Below are positions 10,193-21,519 of a stretch of 64,000 nucleotides of DNA, in pieces. Positions within the stretch are counted from its first letter, which is position 1. Every line of letters starts with the position of its first letter. The DNA comes from Tetradesmus obliquus. Its lineage: Eukaryota; Chlorophyta; Chlorophyceae; Sphaeropleales; Scenedesmaceae. The stretch covers positions 124,001 to 188,000 of the forward strand of contig CP126198.1 of assembly GCA_030272155.1 (NCBI GenBank), in the 5' to 3' direction. A program made the translations under genes and the position numbers. The notes below the pieces were generated by a model, which was not told the DNA's origin, searched no databases, and saw only the letters and a list, made by a program, of their open reading frames with translations.

Positions 10193-12806
10193 ACTGTACT
10201 GGACGGTCGGCAGCTTTCAGGCACGTCACTAGCAGCGAGAACAGCTGCTTGGCTGCAGCGCCGCTCATGGCTGATTTCAGACAGCTGCTGCCGCCGCCAG
10301 AGCTGTCAGGCATCCTGCACACGCATATGCATGCCGCGGTGATAAGCGTGGCTATCCTGTCAGCGCTGCCCTGCACGGCATGCTCTGCCTGCAGCGTGAA
10401 GCGCAGCGCTGCCTCCAGACTCTGGCATACCTGCTGCGGGTGGCTGTCGTATGCCTGCTGTAGCTGGGCTGCAGCAGCGCCTGCAAGCACACCACAACAG
10501 TGCATGCAGCGCTCGCCAGGCGCTACGAAGCAAGGCAATACAGCACTGCAAGGCTAGCAATGCTGCTGGCCAGTCTTGCTGGTGCTATGCTGCATTGCGT
10601 GGGCACGCAAGACATCATGCACTGGCTGTCTGCAGCCCCTGCGCAACCAGTGCTGTTGGCGCCCACCTGTGCGCAGCAAAACGTGCAGCGCTCCCGTTGC
10701 GTGTACAAAACATGACACCTGCTCAGCCGGCGCCTGCTGAGGTGCACTGGCAGCAGCGACCGCCTGTCCTGCAGGCTGTGGCGTCAGGTGCTGCTCCTGC
10801 TGCTGCTGCTGCTGCTGCGCTGCAGGACTGCTGGCACCAGCTGCTGCATGCCCGGTAGCTGTGTCAGCTGCCAGGCTTGCTGGCAGCAGCTGTGTGAGGA
10901 CTGGCTGCAGCAGCACAGCCGCTGCTGCCTCACGAGCTGGGCCGCTGAGTGCTGCTAAGAAGCTTTCGAGCAAGGACACGGCCCAGCAAGGAGCCACAGC
11001 TGAGTCAGCAAGGAGCCACAGCCCCACCTGCAGCCTCCACAGCGCTACAGCAGCTGCCTGCAAAGGCAGCAGCACCAGCTAACGAGGAAGAGGAGGGTGG
11101 CAGCACAATTGTGCTGCCGCTGCTGCTACTGCTGCTACTGCTGCTGCTGCTGCGGTTGCTGCTGCTGGCTTCGACATTTCGCTGCGGTGCCGCAATGTTC
11201 ATGTGATAACTCAGTGCCACAGCTGCTGCAGTAACATCTTTCCGATATGTGGATGACCGCTTGCGCAGGTCGCTGTGCTGCAGCCACTCAATGCCCAGCT
11301 CCTGCAGCAGCAGCATGTGGTGCTGCTCCGGCAGCGCCACACGCCCGCCGCCCTGCTCTACTGCCCTCTCGTGCAGCGCCATGGCATGCGCTGCAAGGTT
11401 GGCCAGCAGCAGGCAGCACAGGGCGCTGCTGGCTGCTGGGTCTGCCAGCTGCAGAAGCTTTGTGTGCTGACCATTGACTGCCAGATCAGCCACCACAGAC
11501 CCAAAGTTCATCGCTGAAGGGGCAGCGCATCTCAGCGCGGTCGTGGCATGCTTTTCTGAACTGCTGCAGCAGCCTGTGTCCCTGCAAGCCTCCTGGGGCG
11601 AAGCAGCGCCCAAGCCAGCCGTGCAGACACCATTATGTGCGGTGCCAACGCGCCTGCCAGCCAGCTAGAAGGCATGCAGGAAAACAATGTTGGCAGCGTG
11701 CTGAGGTGCATTTGGATCCTGACGCATGCTGCTGGGTCTGCGGTGAGGCTGCCTGGAGGCTGCCGCTGCTTCTTGGTTGACTGCTTCTTGGCCACTGGCT
11801 GCTGCTGCTGCTGCTGCTGTGGCCGTTGCTGCCTGTTGTATTGCCGCTGCAGCTGCTGCTCTAGCCAGGCCGCGTCACGCCCACACGCCGACAAGATTAC
11901 TGGTAGGATGTCTGCAATGAGACAGCGTGAAGGAGGCCATATAGGAGTCAACTGATACACAGGTACAGACTAAATGCCACCTTGGCTGCTGTCCCACTGG
12001 TGCTTGAATGCAGCTAGCATCTGCTTGCAGCTCGCGCTGCCCCACCCAGGGCTGCTTTGGTGACGGTTGAGTACACCAAGAAGTGAAATCACACCAGTAA
12101 AGCGGGGTGCTGCTGTCATGGCTGCTCCTCACCTGTTTCTTGCAGCTGCTGCAGTGCAACCCTTTTCCCTGCTGCTAGCTCTGCTGCTGTTGGGTCAGGC
12201 GTGCTGCAGAGCCAGGCGGTCAGGCCATGTGGCAGCAGCGCCTGCAGCTGCATGTAACTGCTGATAAGCTCGGGCTTGCTTTGCTCGTTGCTGGTGGCCC
12301 TCAACATCAGCTGCAGCGCCCTGCTGCTGGCCTGTGCCAGCAGCTTAAGGATGCTGTGCTGCTGAACCAGCTCCTGCAAGGCAGAACACGTGACATCACG
12401 GTGTGCTGCTGCTGCTGTGCATGAAGCTGCATTGCCCTGCCGGCAGCCTTACCAAGGTGGATCACCTTTTACCAATTTGTGAAGAGATTTTTTATGCGAG
12501 CTGCAGCACGACAAGTATGGCAGGTGTGTTGCTGTGGGTGTGCACGCAGGTTGGCTGGCATCTGCAACACGCGGTCACACCTATCTGCATGATTATGCGC
12601 ATGTCAAGAATTCAGTTGAGGCGGGTCACACCTACTTGCATGATTTTGTGCGTGTCACGAGTCCCAGTTGAGCACTCTGCTTTGAAGAAGTCAAGCAGCA
12701 GCTCGACTCCCGACGCCCCCTCCCCGTAGTAAGCAAGATCTGGAGCAGTGATGAACGACTGCAGTAGCTTGACTGCATCGCCAACAAATTCTGGGGACAT
12801 GGCCAT
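9000..12806 (-). CDS. MYND-type zinc finger protein, Gln/Ser/Ala-rich
   Basis: Minus-strand multi-exon gene. Placed exons: 12636-12806 (ATG, MAMSPEFVGDAVKLLQSF), 12133-12373, one starting at 11911, then about 11530 down to 11090, about 11060 down to 10710, and about 10480 down to 9151. The N-terminal two thirds are Leu/Ala-rich helices, as in many chlorophyte MYND proteins. A Ser run of about 26 comes from an AGC repeat at 10113-10192, followed by Gln-rich linkers. The last placed exon ends with the MYND signature: CCNPTCSNVAECSEL, then CSGCATARFCSKTCQQQSW. MYND fingers bind two zinc ions and mediate protein-protein contacts. The exon stops at a GTAAGG donor inside the codon after Ser, so the final His/Cys ligands must lie in a short last exon below 9150, which I could not place with confidence. 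The 11090-11911 junctions are also unresolved. Confidence 0.6.
9012..9136. repeat. Tandem repeat of about 62 bp, two copies
   Basis: Two diverged copies, about 9012-9074 and 9075-9136, share CGTGCGTGCCGCAGCGATGC-like cores. They lie in the intron following the last placed exon of the MYND gene, next to its donor. Confidence 0.6.
10113..10192. repeat. (CTG)26 microsatellite, coding poly-Ser
   Basis: An uninterrupted CTG run read as AGC on the minus strand, giving about 26 serines inside the MYND protein. It is the longest pure triplet run in the window. Confidence 0.95.
12574..12672 (-). repeat. Exon-1 edge echo of the MYND gene
   Basis: The 3' edge of exon 1 with its donor (12622-12672) is repeated immediately downstream at 12574-12621. 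The two 50-bp copies differ at several bases, and both keep a GTAGG/ATAGG donor-like site. Confidence 0.7.
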
Positions 12807-14476
12807 GATGCCACTGACACGCGTCTACTGCTGATGCTGCTGCTGCTGTCGCTGCTGCTGGCCACAGGTCATCAGGTACTGTGGCTGCCGCACCAGGCTG
12901 GGACTCAAACTTTACATTTAGTGCTTAATCACGGCTGAGGATCAAAGGCTTTGGCGAGACCGTGATCGTAAGATGCGTTCTGCTGCGTCCGACGAACGGT
13001 GCCACTGTGCTCAGCCCAAGGTTGCTGCTCAGCTCGACTGGCTTGGGTAGGAGAGTACATTTGCTGAGCTTGCACAGCTGATCAGACACGCCTTGTAGAG
13101 GACGATGACGTTTGCAAGAAATTCTCGCGTTGTGCAGCGTCAACCCTCTAAACGCGCCTCCTCACACTGTCACGTTCACTCTTACAACGTCACTTGTTGG
13201 TACTTCCAATCCTTTGCCAGGAAAACTAAATTTGATTACCACGTCTGAATTTATGGTGTAAGTCGCACGCAGTGGCTGTATCGGCACAGAGGCGCTGAAA
13301 ACCCTGGAGATCACTGCCGCAGACAACCCTAGTCCTGCCGCAGACACCAAGTTCCACGCAGAAGTCCAGTTACACGGATGCCTCAGCCACCTCAAACCAG
13401 CCGCACATCACGCTCAACCAAGGCCGCATGCACGCAGCAGTGCTGTCACACTACGAGTACTTCCTGCTGCTCTTGAGTCTAACCTGGGGGAGGTCTTGAC
13501 ACATGCACCTCACTCATTGTACGAAAAAAAGCCTCAAAGATGGCATCAGACTCAGCAACCACCAGCATTTCACATGTAACAACGAAGCAGATCTATCCAT
13601 GTAAATCCCAGGACTTGCTGTGCAGATGTTATGCAAGTAGGTTGAGCAGCGATGTCACAGGGGTTCAACATGCCACAAATGCTATGAAACACGGCATCCA
13701 GTCGTCAGATCAAACAGTGTATATGTAGCAGATCAAACGCGTCACCCAAGGCAGAGTGATCGCAGTCCTTTTCTATGGTCCCAGTCGCCAGTCAAACGCC
13801 TGTCATCTACAGCTTATTGCTCCAGTGCGGCTGCATGCCTGCACAACACAGCAGTGCAGGGCGAGAGGCACAGCATCGCGGGTTTCAGCTCATCATCATC
13901 ATCATCATGTTACTCATCAAGCCATAGCATCAACGCCATCGGCCCCGCGCGTTTCAGCTGTGGCAGTACAAGCACCAATGACAGTATCTACACAACATAC
14001 AGCGCAAGGTTCTGCAAATGCGCAAGTATACAACAACCTTGACGATGCCAGCCTCAGGATGCAGCTGCACTTCAGTTGCCCTGCATCATGCTGCAGGCTG
14101 CACTCTCACAACTGGCGCGGCCAGCTGACAATGGCAGCAGCACGGAATGCCGCCAGCAGTCAGTCGATGCACATGCTCACCTGTGCAATCAATCGCCACA
14201 GCCACATCATGTCGGCTGCTGCAGGCTCACGCATCCCTGTCCTGGTCAGCGGCCAGCGCCTGGTCCGGCCCGCTGCCAGCAGCACGGCCCACACGGCCGC
14301 GCTTGCCGTCAGAGCCAGGCGTCCTGCGGCGGGCAGCGCACGCAAAGCTGTCTTGGCAGGATTGCCCCACACCACACATGTCAGCACTGCCGCATTACGC
14401 ATCCACGGCAGCATGCATCTGCTGCTAACACTGCAGCCGGCTTGCCGCTGCAGGGCACCCTCAGCTACACAGGCAG
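12807..14476. other. Mostly no gene; plus-strand exon-like fragments at 12938-13490
   Basis: On the plus strand three stretches read like exons. About 12938-13050 encodes IKGFGETVIVRCVLLRPTN, then ends at GTAGGAG. About 13142-13258 encodes NPLNAPPHTVTFTLTTSL and GKLNLITTSEF before GTAAGT. About 13290-13500 encodes LKTLEITAADNPSPAADT. They look like pieces of a beta-rich extracellular protein, but I found no start, no full chain and a stop just before the first piece. This may be a relic or a gene I failed to assemble. From 13500 to 14476 open frames exist on both strands with no recognisable domain; part is presumably MAP65 3' UTR. Confidence 0.25.
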
Positions 14477-17329
14477 TCACGGCGTAGGCCCCCGCCACAG
14501 CACACACGGTGCACTCCCGCACCTGGCATCAACCGAGCCGCTGCCATCTGCTGCTGCGCCGCCCAGCTTCGCCACTGGGTGCTGCACGCTGCTGCGCCTG
14601 AAGATGGTGTCCAGCTTGCTGCTGGTGCTGGCGCGCAGCCCTGCAGCCGCCGCAGCATCCCCTGCCCTGCCAGCCACTGGCGTACGTGCTGCTGCGCCTG
14701 TGCTGCCGCCATCTGCAGCTGCCGCCAGCGCTGCGCGCAGCTGCTGCCGCGTGGGTGTGCCTGCGCTGCTGCTGCTGCTGATGGGGCTGCCCCTAGGGGT
14801 GGTGCTGGCAGAGGCAGTGCCTGCTGCTCTGCGGGCTGCTGTGCCGGCTGGGCCGCCAGCAGCAGCGCCTGAGCTGCCAAAGCCAGTCCTGGCCGCTGCC
14901 TTGCTGCCTGCTGTTGGCGTGCCCCGCAGCCGCACCTCGCCGCTGCGGCTCAGCGCTGCGCTGCCGCCTGCAGCTGCAGCTGCTGCCTCGCGCTCAGACC
15001 TGCATGCATGTCAACAGCACAGCAGCAGCACCACCACGTCAGTGAGCCACTTAGGCACAGGTACGTGCTGCTCACTGTGAACTCATGCTGCTGACTGGAT
15101 ATTCCTGCAGATCAAATGCTAGATTGTCAACAGGCAGGCTGCTAACATGCGCAACAAACCACGATAAACACTTATACATTCACACTCGCCGCACGCCCTC
15201 ACCTGACCACGCAGATGCTGTGCCGCTCAGACAGGGTGCGGCTGCTCACGCCGCGCAGCGGCATGGGCGTTGATGGGCCGTCTGCGCGCCGCGCGCCGGG
15301 GCTGCCCACGTTGCCGTACGCGCTACCAGGCCGCGGCGGCAGCGCGGCGCCGCCAGCGCTGGCGCGGTGTGGCGCTGCGCCCTTGGCGGGTGACAGCAGG
15401 CCTGCTGCTGCTGGCGGCGCGCCGCCGCCGCTGACAGACTGGCGGCGTGCAGTGGCTGAGCGTGCTGCCTTGGCGGCGCGCGCCTCTGCCGCCTCCTCCA
15501 CCTCTGACTGCAGCACGTCCAGCACCTCAAACTGCACACACAGGCGTGCAGACAGCCGCTTGATCAGCAGGGAACTGCCAGCACTTGTCAATTCCGCAGT
15601 GCCTGTCTCATAGTATGATGCCACCTTGCAGTCTGCCGCCTTTCCCAGACTTCCTGCAGCCGCATCCTCTGTTTTGCCACAACCAACGTGGTCACGAACA
15701 ACGTACAACACAGCACATCCGCTCCGCCCGCACCTCGTAGTCGCGGCCGTCGTAGGTGAAGGGCGCGCCCTCCGACTCCCGCCACTCCGCCAGGCGCGCC
15801 CGCACCTCGCCCAGCAGCCCTGGCAGCCGCTCGCGCAGCTTCTTAGCCTTGATGGCGCGCTGCAGCTTGCGGTTGGCGTCACGGCCCTGGCCGCGCAACA
15901 CAGACACCGGCACGCACAGCAGCAGGTGGTAAGCTAGTGTGACTTGCGCATGCCCTGACAACTAACAACACAAATGACTGACACAGCGGTGTTGCAACGG
16001 CTGTGGCAGCTAGCAGGTAGCCTCACGCCCAACACCACAGCCAGCCGCACCCCGGCACCCCACCCCCAGCACCCCAAGCCGCACCTTGTATCGCCCCTCG
16101 TCATTCTCGTAGTCCTCCAGCCACGCGTCCTCCGCCACTGCACCCTGCACCTCCCTGATGGCCGCGATGATCTCCGCGCGCTTCGCCGTAAGCACCTGGC
16201 AGCAGCAGACGCAGCACACAGCGGCATGTGTGGGTTGTCAAGCATCCAGTGCAGAACGGCATGGCATGAAGGATGCTAAACCTGCGCTTACCAGGGCACT
16301 CAGCTACGCAGCTCCCCAACTGTGCACTAGCACCAACATCCTCTGTGCGGCCTGCACGCCACCCAGGCAGCCCCACCCTGCAGCCAGCCTACCCAGCCAG
16401 CCAGCCAGCCGCACCTTGACCTCCCCCAGCATGGCAAACAGCTTGGCCAGCAGGTCTGCAGCCGCCCCCGGGTTGCGGTCCCCGCTGTTGACCTCCTGCA
16501 GCGCCTCACTCAGCCCGGGCGGCTCCGCCACGTGGCTGTCTGCGCACAGCTGGCGCAGCTCCTGGGCGCGGCCGTTGATGAGGTCCAGCATCTGCTGCAG
16601 CTGCACGCCCTCCAGGCGGCGTACCTCGGCCTGGCACTGCGGGGGGTGAGGCGGGCAGTGGAGGCACGGCAGCAGCAGGCAGCAGCAGCAGCACATTGGT
16701 ACAGCACTTGGGGGATGGACTCATGACAGCACCACCAACCGCAAAGCCCCATCTTGTCAATGCAGGTGTCTCTCTGAGACCTTGGTGCAAATAACCTGCC
16801 AACAGTATTCATTGCCGCACACTGCTGCTGCCATGTCATCACGCCTCAGCAGGCACAGCCGCACCTTCTCCAGGCTGCGGGCGTGCAGGCGCAGGCTGCC
16901 GCCCATGAGCTTCACAAAGTGGCCCCGCTCCTCGGCAGGCACCGCCGTGGCGTCCCACAGGCTGTGCAGCACGCCCAGCACCTCCGCGGCATGCGTGGCA
17001 CGCGCAGACTGCGGCAAGCGGACAGCAAAACAGGTGCAAAGACAAGTGTCAACTACAACAGGCGAGGAGTTGATGTGACCTCGCATGCAAGACAGGATCC
17101 TTTCAAACAAACCTTGCAATATGCAGCGCTGCATATAGACAAACAGAAGCTGCAGCATGAGCAGCACTGCAGCCCCCGCCCCACCCACCTTGAGGTCCTT
17201 CATAGCCTGCAGCTTAGAGCTGAGCTTGCTGATGGTGGAGTCGCTCAGGTCCACTGGGGCGCCGCCAGAGGCCGCGTAGCTGGCGCTGAGCTTGTACATG
17301 TCGCGCACCACCTTGGACGCCTCCTTGTC

Positions 17330-17371
<42 letters not shown>

Positions 17372-19314
17372 GCAGAGTGGATGCATGATAGCACAGGCTG
17401 TGGCACATCAACATATCACAGAGGCTGTGGCACATGCGAGCAGCATGGTGGCAGCAGCTTCTTCAGGCTGTGCATTCCCGCAGCTGCTTCTGCTGCATTG
17501 CATCGGCTGTGGGCCTGCTGCTGCTGGCGGTGCGTGCAGCGCCTCACCACATGAGCGGCAGGTTGGGGTGCACCTCTGCCGCTGCCGCCTTGGCGTCCTC
17601 GCCGATGTCGCTGCATACACCAGCCAGGCCGTCCACCAAGCTGCGCAGCAGGTCCTCACGCCGCTCCTGCGCGTGTGCATGCAGCGACAAGCAGAGTGCC
17701 ATCAGTAAGTAAGCAAGTTTTGCGGCAAACACGCAGCCACAACAACTAACTTCCACTCCGCCGCTCAGCAACGTGGTCATGGGGGGGGGGGGGGTCAAAG
17801 GAGTTGCACTGCTTCTGCAGACCAATGTGTGTGTTCTGCATGTCAGGCTCCATATTTGAGGCCATCAGCACGCACTGCTGACTGCTGTGAGCACCCACGT
17901 TCCACAGCCTGCCTCGACCCCCTCCCCCAAGCCTTCCGCTGTGCTGCAGCCACACCTTCTCCACCGCCAGCCGCTCCAGCTCCAGCTGCAGGAACTCCAT
18001 GTTGGTGACGCTGATGTCGGGCTTGACGCATGCCGCCAGCGGCGCCAGCCCGCACAGCCGCCGCAGCACGCCGATGCGCGCCTGCAGGGGCACACATACC
18101 AGGTCAGGTGGCACCAGCATGCAGTTTCACGGCCAGATTTGGCGTGGTTCAAGACAGCTTGCAGCATACTGGCACATGCAGCGTGATGTACATGGTGTGT
18201 TAACTTGCTTTGTTGCTGCCGTTATGTCACATGCAGTAACGACGCCATTGTGGCTGCACTGTCCAGCTGCGGCATTGCTCCGCTGCCCACCGCGCCCAGC
18301 GCGCCAGCTGCTGCTCCTGCCGTCCACTACGAGAGCTGCTGCTGTGTGCCGATGCACCCCCGTCCAGCCTGCCCCCAAAGCCGCCCCCCTCACCTGCAGG
18401 TCCTCGTACTCCGCCAGCCGCAATTATGCTGCTGCAACTGCAATATCTCACTGTGCCACTGTGCCACTGCATTGCCCCGCTGCAGCCCGCAAGCCAGCCA
18501 GCTGCCGTCCCCCTCACCTGCAGGTCCTCGTACTCCGCCAGCCGCGCCAGCTTCTGCTTCTGCCAGTACTTGGCCTTGAGGCACACGTCCTCCTCCCAGG
18601 CGCGCAGCGTCTTGTGCGCGCAGCGGCTGCCCTGCAGGAGGCAAGCAAGGCAAGCAGGAACAAGTGCAAGTGCATGCTTGCTGTCAGGGCTGCTACAGTT
18701 TAGGATGGACGGAAGGGATGCGCATGTCTGTGCAGCGGCAGTGCGGGCAGTACAGAATGCTGCAGTACATGAATGTGTCTGGTGCATATACCCTGAGTTA
18801 ATTGCTCAGCGGCAGCACAACATGTGCTGGTGTTGGGCTCTGGTAAGCAGTGGTTTGACATTGCCAGACATCATGATGCGCAGCGTGGGAGGCTGTTGGA
18901 GCTGCTAAGACTGGCTGCTGCTCCCTGCTGACACTCGGTCAAACACCATGCAGCTGCCGCCTGACCGCCTACCTGCAGCCGTGACAGCTCTGCCTCTGCT
19001 GCTGGGTCTGCTGCTGCCCCCAGGGCCTCCTTGGTCTCCATCATCTCAGCAAGCATCTGCTGGATGGAGTCGCGCACTGCTTGCTGCTGCTGATGTGCGC
19101 TGCTGACCGCGCCAGCCCAGCACTCGCGCACTGCCTTGAGCACACCGGCTAGTTCCTGCTGCTGCTGGTCGCATGGCGTCTCTAGGTCTGCCCAGACGTC
19201 TGCTAGCTTGAGGAATGCTTCCTTGGCAGTGCTTGGGTAGTCTGCTGTATGCTGATGCAGGTCGTCCAGCAGCTCTAGGCCTACAGCTGCTGCAGACATG
19301 CTCACATCTGCCAT
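14477..19314 (-). CDS. MAP65: Microtubule-associated protein MAP65/PRC1/Ase1 family
   Basis: Eleven exons with matching phases: 18973-19314 (ATG), 18518-18631, 17956-18081, 17548-17666, 17189-17330, 16865-17008, 16415-16636, 16085-16195, 15734-15886, 15203-15531, 14477-14999 (stop); 774 aa. The N-terminal half is coiled coil. The best family match is the microtubule-binding core at about residues 404-490: EDAWLEDYENDEGRYK followed by ANRKLQRAIKAKKLRERLPG and FTYDGRDYE, which corresponds to the plant/fungal block with WLEDY, R-x-Y and the Lys/Arg-rich helix. MAP65 proteins crosslink antiparallel microtubules in the spindle midzone and phragmoplast. The C-terminal tail (about 250 aa) is Ala/Ser/Arg-rich with TP/SP sites, typical of a cell-cycle-regulated tail. 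A donor-like site near 14520 means the extreme C-terminus could differ. The gene is longer than plant MAP65 (about 600 aa) because of this tail. Confidence 0.9.
18386..18421 (-). repeat. Echo of MAP65 exon 2 3' edge with donor
   Basis: About 36 bp identical to the end of exon 2 plus its donor (18510-18545) lie about 125 bp downstream inside the intron. They encode the same AEYEDLQ residues and the same GTGAGG donor. Confidence 0.9.
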
Positions 19315-19827
19315 AACTGATATGCTACCCTAATTTGGCTTGACTGATGCCTACGGTGGACTTGCCGTCCTTCTGATGGTCACCGGGAACTGACAACGGC
19401 TAGTTGTATGGAGACCGCTTAGTGTACTGTGCTGCTAGCGAAACATTCAAGTGTAGCAGCGCGAACCAGTGTACAAGCTATGTCAAACACAGAAGTGGTG
19501 TGTGAGCGTAGGACCTGGTCATCGTCTCTCTTGGTACTGGATGATTTGCAGGGAGTGCATTTCACACCAGTCTATGTGTAATTTCAGTTAAACCAAATGT
19601 TTGATAATGTTAGTGCTCGCACCAGCTGTGATGGCGTTCACACTGGTCACCGCCCTTTTTCTGTCAAAATTGAAACGCTGTTACTGCCTGTGGGTGTCTC
19701 AGATGTCAGCGAACGATGTTACTGGATTACTGTTTACAGCTTGAACTCTGTTTCGGCTCTTTCGTCCAGCAGCTGCGGTGGTCACCGTCTGCACAGTCAC
19801 CACCAGGCAAACATCGTTGCAGCAACC
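19315..19827. promoter_or_regulatory. Divergent promoter region, MAP65 / plastid protein
   Basis: This 513-bp spacer separates the MAP65 start (minus) from the next gene's start (plus). It is less GC-rich than the flanking exons and free of CAG runs. No clear TATA box or named element is visible, so its bidirectional role is inferred only from gene orientation. Confidence 0.4.
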
Positions 19828-21519
19828 ATGAGCCAAGCAATGCACAGTGATGTTAGATCTGCATCATCAGCTTTGAAGCAGCAGCCCGCATGCAGCAGCA
19901 GAGCGCTCGCTCGGCACATGGGCTCGGCCCTGCACAGAGCCCCATGCAGGTGCAGACGCAGTGTGTTAGTGCAGGCAGAGAAGCCAGGTAAGGCATTAGT
20001 TCTGTTGTGCTGCTTTGGGGCTCAGCGTGTGCCTCTGCATGTTGAACGGTGCATGGTAGGGCTTTCACCCGCAACTGCTGTCCTGATGATGTTGCAGACC
20101 AGCCGAGCGACTTGGAGTCAATGTTTGCCGAAGAGATCAAGAGGCGAGGTCTTGACAGCGTTGACATGGCAGACATCGGCAGGGACAGCAAGGGTGAGGA
20201 GCAAGGCAGCACCTTGTATGGCAGCAGCACTACTACAGCAGCATCACTACCACAGTGGCAACGGCAGCATTGGCAGCAGGTTCAGCAGCAACTCGCTGCC
20301 AAAGGGGTTACATTACTTGCAGCCTGCTTGTAGTGACAGATACGGCACCCATCAGAAACGTGAGAGGCGCGCAGCAGGGCCGTACCGCCTACTGTGCAGT
20401 GTGCAGGGGTCGTATCTGCCAGTATCGGAGTCCTGCAGCCTGCGTGACATCGCACTGCTGCCCGCAGCAGCACCTGCCTTGCCAACCATATCTGCCTCAC
20501 CTATTGCGCCAAACGTGTACCTGCTGTTCCTGCAGGCGCTGCCACCTCCACCTCCACCAGCAAGAGCCCCTTCCAGAGCGCCACCAAGACGCGCACAGCA
20601 GACACCAACGTGTCGGGCGGCGACCAGCGGCAGCGCAGCATCGCACTGGTCAATGAGGGGCTGGAGGTGCGCAGCCAGCAGCAGCAGCAGCAGCAGGGGA
20701 GGCAGCGGGTTGGGCAAGCAGCAGAGTGAACGGTGCTGCAAGAGGAACACCGGCACAGCTGGTAGCAGCAGCACAGCTTGCATGGATATCTTACAGGAGC
20801 CTTGGCTACTCGCAGTTGTGCATCCATGAACAGCAGGTGTTCTGCAGCACCAGGGCAGCTGTGTGCTGACTCACATGAGCCCCGTTGTCCTTCGCTTGCG
20901 TGGCACCTGCTGCGATGAAGAGCGCTGGCACCTGCTGCAATCAAGTGCGCACATGGGTTTTGATGCATTGCTGCTGCGCCCCTCGCAGTTGCTGCAGCGC
21001 ACATGCAAGCAGCTGTGAGGTGCTTTCGCTCCCCCACGACCTGCTGCCGCGGTCCAGCGAGCTGCTGAAGCTGGTCTGTGTGCCTCCTCATGTTGCTGAC
21101 TTTGGTTGGCACCTGCTGCACTGGCCGCTCATGCACATCTGCTCCGATGCATGCTCCTTGTGCGCAGGGCCTGATACCGCGCGCCCGCGAGCTGCTGAGG
21201 TTGGTTGGCACCTGCTGCAATGTCAAGGGCACACAGCTTCTCATGCCTGCCTGCTCTGTTGCCTGTCTGCTGTGACGCATGCCTGTCCGTCCAGGGCCTG
21301 ATACCGCGTGCCAGTGAGCTGCTGAAGCTGGGTGGCAGCGTGTTCCTGGCCTTCGTGCCCTTCATCCTGGCCATCAGCCTGGCCTTTGGCGGCATCTACG
21401 CGCTCTTCGGGGAGCACTTTGTGCACGGCGGCGACTCCAGCTACAGCCGGCCCGCTTATATTGACCCGGAGACGCTGCTCAGTGAGCCCACCGTGGACCC
21501 ATACATCCCCTACCGCTAA
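19828..21519 (+). CDS. Conserved plastid-type membrane protein, one hydrophobic segment
   Basis: Four exons join in frame: 19828-19987, 20098-20193, 20536-20666, 21295-21519; 203 aa. The N-terminus is rich in Ala, Ser and Arg, lacks acidic residues over its first stretch (after one Asp) and ends near VLVQAEKPG, like an algal chloroplast transit peptide. A short acidic/basic segment (DLESMFAEEIKRRG) follows, then a Ser/Thr linker. The last exon encodes LIPRASELLKLGG and a hydrophobic segment of about 26 residues (VFLAFVPFILAISLAFGGIY), then FGEHFVHGGDSS and a short tail ending VDPYIPYR. The pattern resembles conserved, uncharacterised thylakoid or envelope proteins of plants and algae, but I cannot name the family. 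Plastid location is inference. Confidence 0.7.
21040..21230 (+). repeat. Echoes of last-exon 5' edge, plastid protein gene
   Basis: Two diverged copies of the acceptor side of exon 4 lie upstream in the intron, at about 21040-21120 and 21165-21230. The second keeps CAG before GGCCTGATACCGCG. Both are followed by GTTGGCACCTGCTGCA, a block also seen near 20925. Confidence 0.75.

Noticed and set aside
14076-15080. 334-codon plus-strand frame
   Set aside because: Antisense to the MAP65 tail exon, composed of Ala/Pro/Arg low-complexity sequence with no domain.
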